DNA of 64,000 nucleotides, taken from assembly GCA_032622095.1 (NCBI GenBank), contig CP136061.1, forward strand, positions 67,893,127 to 67,957,126, written 5' to 3'. The notes beneath the pieces were generated by a model that was not told where the DNA came from, ran no database searches, and saw only the letters and a program-made list of their open reading frames with translations. A program made the translations under genes and the position numbers. This document shows positions 58,679 through 64,000 of this stretch, in pieces. Numbering within the stretch: the first letter of the stretch is position 1; each line of letters starts with the position of its first letter. This stretch comes from Siphonodentalium dalli (lineage: Eukaryota > Mollusca > Scaphopoda > Gadilida > Siphonodentaliidae).

Positions 58679-61007
58679 CCCCAGACTGTTTAATTTTACC
58701 TTATTAATCGGGGTCCCCAGACGGTTTAATTTTACCTTATTAGTCGGGGACCCCAGACGGCTTAATTTTACCTTATTAGTCGGGGACCCCAGACGGTTTA
58801 ATTTTACCTTATTAGTCAGGGACCCCAAACGGTTTAATTTTACCTTATTAGTCGGGGACCCCAGACGGTTTAATTTAACATTATTATTCGGGGACCCCAG
58901 ACGGTTTAATTTAACCTTATTAGTTGGGACCCCAGACAGTTTAATTTTACCTTATTAGTCGGGGACCCCAGACGGTTTAATTTTACCTTATTAGTCGGGG
59001 ACCCCAGACGGTTTAATTTTACAGTATTAGTCGGGGACCCCAGACAGTTTAATTTTACCTTATTAGTCGGGGACCCCAGACGGTTTAATTTTACCTTATT
59101 AGTCGGGGACCCCAGACGGTTTAATTTGACCTTATTAGTTGGGACCCAGACGGTTTAATTTGACCTTATTAGTCGGGGACCCCAGACGGTTTAATTTTAC
59201 CTTATTAGTCGGGGACCCCAGACGGTTTAATTTGACCTTATTAGTCGGGGACCCAAACGGTTTAATTTGACCTTATTAGTTGGGAACCCAGACGGTTTAA
59301 TTTGACCTTATTAGTCGGGGACCCCAGACGGTTTAATTTTACCTTATTAGTCGGGGACCCACACGGTTTAATTTTACCTTCTTCGAGTCGGGGACCCAGA
59401 CGGTTTAATTTTACCTTCTTCGAGGCGGGGACCCAGACGGTTTAATTTTACCTTATTAGTCGGGGACCCAGACGGTTTAATTTTAGCTTATTAGTCGGGG
59501 ACCCCAGACGGTTTAATTTTACCTTATTAGTCGGGGACCCCAGACTGTTTAATTTTACCTTATTAGTCGGGGACCCCAAACGGTTTAATTTTACCTTATT
59601 AGTCGGGGACCCCAGACGGTTTAATTTAACATTATTATTCGGGGACCCAGACGGTTTAATTTGACCTTATTAGTTGGGACCACAGACGGTTTAATTTAAC
59701 CTTATTAGTTGGGACCCCAGACAGTTTAATTTTACCTTATTAGTCGGGGACCCCAGACGGTTTAATTTTACCTTATTAGTCGGGACCCCAGACGGTTTAA
59801 TTTTACCTTATTAGTTGGGACCCCAGACGGTTTAATTTTACCTTATTAGTCGGGGACCCCAGACGGTTTAATTTTACCTTATTAGTTGGGACCCCAGACG
59901 GTTTAATTTTACCTTATTAGTCGGGGACCCCAGACGGTTTAATTTTACAGTATTAGTCGGGGACCCCAGACGGTTTAATTTTACAGTATTAGTCGGGGAC
60001 CCCAGACAGTTTAATTTTACCTTATTAGTCGGGGACCCCAGACGGTTTAATTTTATCTTATTAGTCGGCGACCCCAGACGGTTTAATTTTACAGTATTAG
60101 TCGGCGACCCCAGACGGTTTAATTTTACCTTATTAGTCGGGACCCCAGACGGTTTAATTTTACCTTATTAGTGGGGGACCCCAGACGGTTTAATTTTACC
60201 TTATTAGTTGGGACCCCAGACGGTTTAATTTTACCTTATTAGTCGTGGACCCCAGACGGTTTAATTTTACAGTATTAGTCGGGGACCCCAGACAGTTTAA
60301 TTTTACCTTATTAGTCGGGGACCCCAGACGGTTTAATTTTATCTTATTAGTCGGCGACCCCAGACGGTTTAATTTTACAGTATTAGTCGGGGACCCCAGA
60401 CAGTTTAATTTTACCTTATTAGTCGGGGACCCCAGACGGTTTAACTTTACAGTATTAGTCGGTTTAATTTTACCTTATTAGTTGGGACCACAGACGGTTT
60501 AATTTTCCCTTATTAGTCGGGGACCCCAGACGGTTTAATTTCACCTTATTATTCGGGGACCCCAGACGGTTTAATTTTACCTTATTAGTCGGGGACCCCA
60601 GACGGTTTAATTTCACCTTATTATTCGGGGACCCCAGACGGTTTAATTTTACCTTATTAGTTGGGACCACAGACGGTTTAATTTTACCTTATTAGTCGGG
60701 GACCCCAGACGGTTTAATTTCACCTTATTATTCGGGGACCCCAGACGGTTTAATTTTACCTTATTAGTCGGGGACCCCAGACTGTTTAATTTTACCTTAT
60801 TAGTCGGGGACCCCAGACAGTTTAATTTTACCTTATTAGTCGGGGACCCCAGACGGTTTAATTTGACCTTATTAGTCGGGGACCCCAGACGGTTTAATTT
60901 TACCTTATTAGTCGGGACCCCAGACGGTTTAATTTGACCTTATTAGTCGGGGACCACAGACGGTTTAATTTTACCTTATTATTCGGGGACCCAGACGGTT
61001 TAATTTT
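58679..61007 (+). repeat. 36-bp minisatellite, block 1 (~64 units)
   Basis: The unit is AGTCGGGGACCCCAGACGG followed by TTTAATTTTACCTTATT, with variants ACAGTATT, GACCTTATT, TTGGGACC and CAGACAG. Because 36 is a multiple of three, both strands show long open frames (DPRRFNFTLLVG on plus, KLNRLGSPTNKV on minus). I read these as a consequence of the period, not as genes. Confidence 0.95.
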
Positions 61008-61635
61008 CGACCGCACAGTTACTGATAAATTCCTGCAAGTCATTCACAAATAAGGAGAACAAAAAAGGAGACATTAATTCTCCTTGAAAAAGGCCTATGT
61101 TGCTGGCAAAAAATTCAGAACGTTCTTGTTCTTTTTTCACACATGTTTTTATCTTGCTATACAGATTCCTCACAGATTACAAGCACGCGTTATTGCCTCT
61201 GAATATATTAAAATATATTTACATAAATAAATACACATGAAACCTAGTGTATTCCCAATAAGTTGGTGCATAACTGCATGATGAAGCCTTTCCAATACAT
61301 GTAAACAAACAAGTTTATATGTTTATTGCTTGATTCTTTCTATTGTTTCAGTCGTTTCTTGTTTCGATGTTATGCAGTGATGTCTTTATTCAATCAAATT
61401 TGATATATTAATTTGAATTATTTCAATATGTATTCCTATGCGATCAAACTGGTTGGAAACTAACAATTGTAATCAGATGTAATCAAAAAGTAATCGATTA
61501 CATTTACTAAAGTAATTGTAATCGTAATCGATTACATTGGAAAAAATGTAATCAGAAATCGTAATCGTAATCATGTAAATCAAAAGTAATTGTAATCGTA
61601 ATCGATTAAATTGGCATGTAATCGCCCCAACCCTG
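61008..61635. repeat. Captured transposon segment, copy 2 (internal deletion)
   Basis: It matches 57603-58678: it starts at CGACCGCACAGTTACTG within LINE sequence and ends with CCCCAACCCTG followed by satellite CCCCAGAC. About 450 bp between the CAGATTCCTCAC word and the TTACAAGCACGCG word are missing. The right end keeps the perfect CCCCAACCCTG terminus. Confidence 0.9.
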
Positions 61636-62442
61636 CCCCAGACTGTTTAATTTTACCTTATTAGTCGGGGACCCCAGACAGTTTAATTTTACCTTATTAG
61701 TCGGGGACCCCAGACAGTTTAATTTTACCTTATTAGTCGGGGACCCCAGACGGTTTAATTTTACCTTATTAGTCGGGGACCCCAGACGGTTTAATTTTAC
61801 AGTATTAGTCGGGGACCCCAGACGGTTTAATTTTACCTTATTAGTCGGCGACCCCAGACAGTTTAATTTTACCTTATTAGTCGGGGACCCCAGACGGTTT
61901 AATTTTACCTTATTAGTCGGGGACCCCAGACGGTTTAATTTGACCTTATTAGTCGGGGACCCCAGACGGTTTAATTTTACAGTATTAGTCGGGGACCCCA
62001 GACGGTTTAATTTTACCTTATTAGTCGGGGACCCCAGACAGTTTAATTTTACCTTATTAGTCGGGGACCCCAGACGGTTTAATTTTACCTTATTAGTCGG
62101 GGACCCCAGACGGTTTAATTTCACCTTATTAGCCGGGGACCCCAGACGGTTTAATTTTACCTTATTAGTTGGGACCCCAGACAGTTAATTTTACCTTATT
62201 AGTCGGGGACCCCAGACGGTTTAATTTTACCTTATTAGTCGGGGACCCCAGACGGTTTAATTTGACCTTATTATTCGGGGACCCCAGACGGTTTAATTTG
62301 ACCTTATTAGTCGGGGACCCCAGACGGTTTAATTTTACCTTATTAGTCGGGACCCCAGACGGTTTAATTTGACCTTATTAGTCGGGGACCACAGACGGTT
62401 TAATTTTACCTTATTATTCGGGGACCCAGACGGTTTAATTTT
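61636..62442 (+). repeat. 36-bp minisatellite, block 2 (~22 units)
   Basis: It has the same unit as block 1. Its last units, up to the TTTAATTTT/CGACCG junction, carry the same sequence variants in the same order as the last units of block 1, so the junctions are duplicates of one event. Confidence 0.95.
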
Positions 62443-63512
62443 CGACCGCACAGTTACTGATAAATTCCTGCAAGTCATTCACAAATAAGGAGAACAACAA
62501 AGGAGACATTAATACTCCTTGAAAAAGGCCTATGTTGCTGGCAAAAAATTCAGAACGTTCTTGTTCTTTTTTCACACATGTTTTTATCTTGCTATACAGA
62601 TTCCTCACTACCCTAAACAATTGACCATTTATTCTATTTTGCAGCATTTTAAGAAATAATCCCTCTATCCACACACTATCGTATGATTTTTTTAAATCTA
62701 CAATTGCACAATAAAGTTTGCGCCCACTTACAAGATACATGTTAATGCTATTGTGCAGAATAAATACATTATCAACAGTTGAGTGCTTTTTCTTGAACCC
62801 CGTTTTGTTTGTACCAATGAGACCAGTTTCATCAGACAATTTGGAAATTCTTCTATTCAAAATTGATGTAAACATCTTAACGAAACAACTCAATAAAGTT
62901 ACACCCATATACGAATCGTGGCTCTCACGATCACCACTTTTCTTATATAAGGGCTGTATCATTCCAATAGCCCAATCTTCCGGGAAGAACCCGGTGTCCA
63001 ATATCAAATATTCTCGTATCGCTGTTTCTCGTTTCGTCTCGCTGGTTCTCTTTCATTACTTACAAGCACGCGTTATTGCCTCTGAATATATTAAAATATA
63101 TTTACATAAATAAATACACATGAAACCTAGTGTATTCCCAATAAGTTGGTGCATAACTTCATGATGAAGCCTTTCCAATACATGTAAACAAACAAGTTTA
63201 TATGTTTATTGCTTGATTCTTTCTATTGTTTCAGTCGTTTCTTGTTTCGATGTTATGCAGTGATGTCTTTATTCAATAAAATTTGATATATTAATTTGAA
63301 TTATTTCAATATTTATTCCTATGCGATCAAACTGGTTGGAAACTAACAATTGTAATCAGATGTAATCAAAAAGTAATCGATTACATTTACTAAAGTAATT
63401 GTAATCGTAATCGATTACATTGGAAAAAATGTAATCAGAAATCGTAATCATGTAAATCAAAAGTAATTGTAATCGTAATCGATTAAATTGGCATGTAATC
63501 GCTCCAACCCTT
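62443..63512. repeat. Captured transposon segment, copy 3 (full, 1070 bp)
   Basis: It is collinear with 57603-58678. It includes an RT fragment on the minus strand (about 62443-63025) that is less decayed than the 57.6-kb copy: the frame runs unbroken through GLFQGVLMSPLLFSLFVNDL. It shares GTAAACAAACAAG and TTTCGATGTT with copy 2 against the 58-kb version. Confidence 0.92.
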
Positions 63513-64000
63513 CCCCAGACTGTTTAATTTTACCTTATTAATCGGGGTCCCCAGACGGTTTAATTTTACCTTATTAGTCGGGGACCCCAGACGGTTTAAT
63601 TTTACCTTATTAGTCGGGGACCCCAGACGGTTTAATTTTACCTTATTAGTCAGGGACCCCAAACGGTTTAATTTTACCTTATTAGTCGGGGACCCCAGAC
63701 GGTTTAATTTAACATTATTATTCGGGGACCCCAGACGGTTTAATTTAACCTTATTAGTTGGGACCCCAGACAGTTTAATTTTACCTTATTAGTCGGGGAC
63801 CCCAGACGGTTTAATTTTACCTTATTAGTCGGGGACCCCAGACGGTTTAATTTTACAGTATTAGTCGGGGACCCCAGACAGTTTAATTTTACCTTATTAG
63901 TCGGGGACCCCAGACGGTTTAATTTTACCTTATTAGTCGGGGACCCCAGACGGTTTAATTTGACCTTATTAGTTGGGACCCCAGACGGTTTAATTTGACC
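63513..64000 (+). repeat. 36-bp minisatellite, block 3 (runs off the window)
   Basis: At least 13 units are visible. The first units (ATTAATCGGGGTCCC, then GTCAGGGACCCCAAACGG, then AACATTATTATTCGGGG) repeat the exact variant order at the start of block 1, showing that the blocks are duplicated as long units. Confidence 0.95.

Noticed and set aside
58679-62442. Regular 36-bp repeats resembling a CRISPR array or repeat-protein gene
   Set aside because: Units abut without spacers, the setting is a eukaryotic genome, and frequent indels break the frames. It is a minisatellite.
1-64000. tRNA and rRNA genes
   Set aside because: I looked for TTCGA-type T-loop words with matching stems and for conserved rRNA segments; none was convincing.

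Overview
This is nuclear DNA from an animal, most likely a marine invertebrate; I cannot resolve the phylum from sequence alone. The evidence is spliced genes with canonical GT/AG borders, AT-rich composition, no dense prokaryote-style coding, and very heavy loading with non-LTR retrotransposons, Helitrons, hAT-like elements, TTAA-flanked MITEs, palindromes and minisatellites.

The host genes are a plus-strand cluster of secreted or anchored type-B carboxylesterase/cholinesterase-like proteins. (i) An orphan last exon at 13670-13952 belongs to a gene whose other exons must lie left of the window, or are lost. (ii) Gene A (exons 15843-16937, 18334-18746, 21865-22144; 595 aa) keeps the full Ser-Asp-His triad. 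(iii) Gene B (exons 33330-34849, 40452-40740; 602 aa) has the nucleophile Ser but Asn in place of the catalytic His and Trp in place of an oxyanion-hole Gly, so it is probably a non-catalytic paralogue. All three last exons start in the same phase and end in a short hydrophobic tail. A small single-pass membrane protein may be encoded on the minus strand at 45839-46213.

Layout. 0-13.6 kb: a LINE ORF1-like protein, a ~163-bp tandem repeat field, a G-enriched MITE, a decayed LINE with endonuclease and reverse transcriptase, and a palindromic element. 13.6-22.1 kb: esterase exons, with minisatellites and a dead LINE in introns. 22.1-33.3 kb: foldbacks, head-to-tail Helitrons and TTAA MITEs. 33.3-40.7 kb: gene B, with a 5.6-kb intron full of hairpins, TTAA MITEs and a hAT-like element with an 8-bp target duplication. 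40.7-54.2 kb: mostly non-coding, with long palindromes, a 22-24-bp minisatellite and Helitron remnants. 54.2-64 kb: a 36-bp minisatellite interrupted by a 4.4-kb hAT-like composite whose right end, including reverse-transcriptase sequence, has been amplified together with the satellite into a higher-order repeat.

The most notable observations are the degenerate active site of gene B, a palindrome-bounded element whose central segment is in opposite orientation in two copies, the capture of transposon sequence into the satellite by an apparent microhomology junction, and a one-strand A-to-G biased tract. Boundaries, repeat counts and alignments were made by eye.
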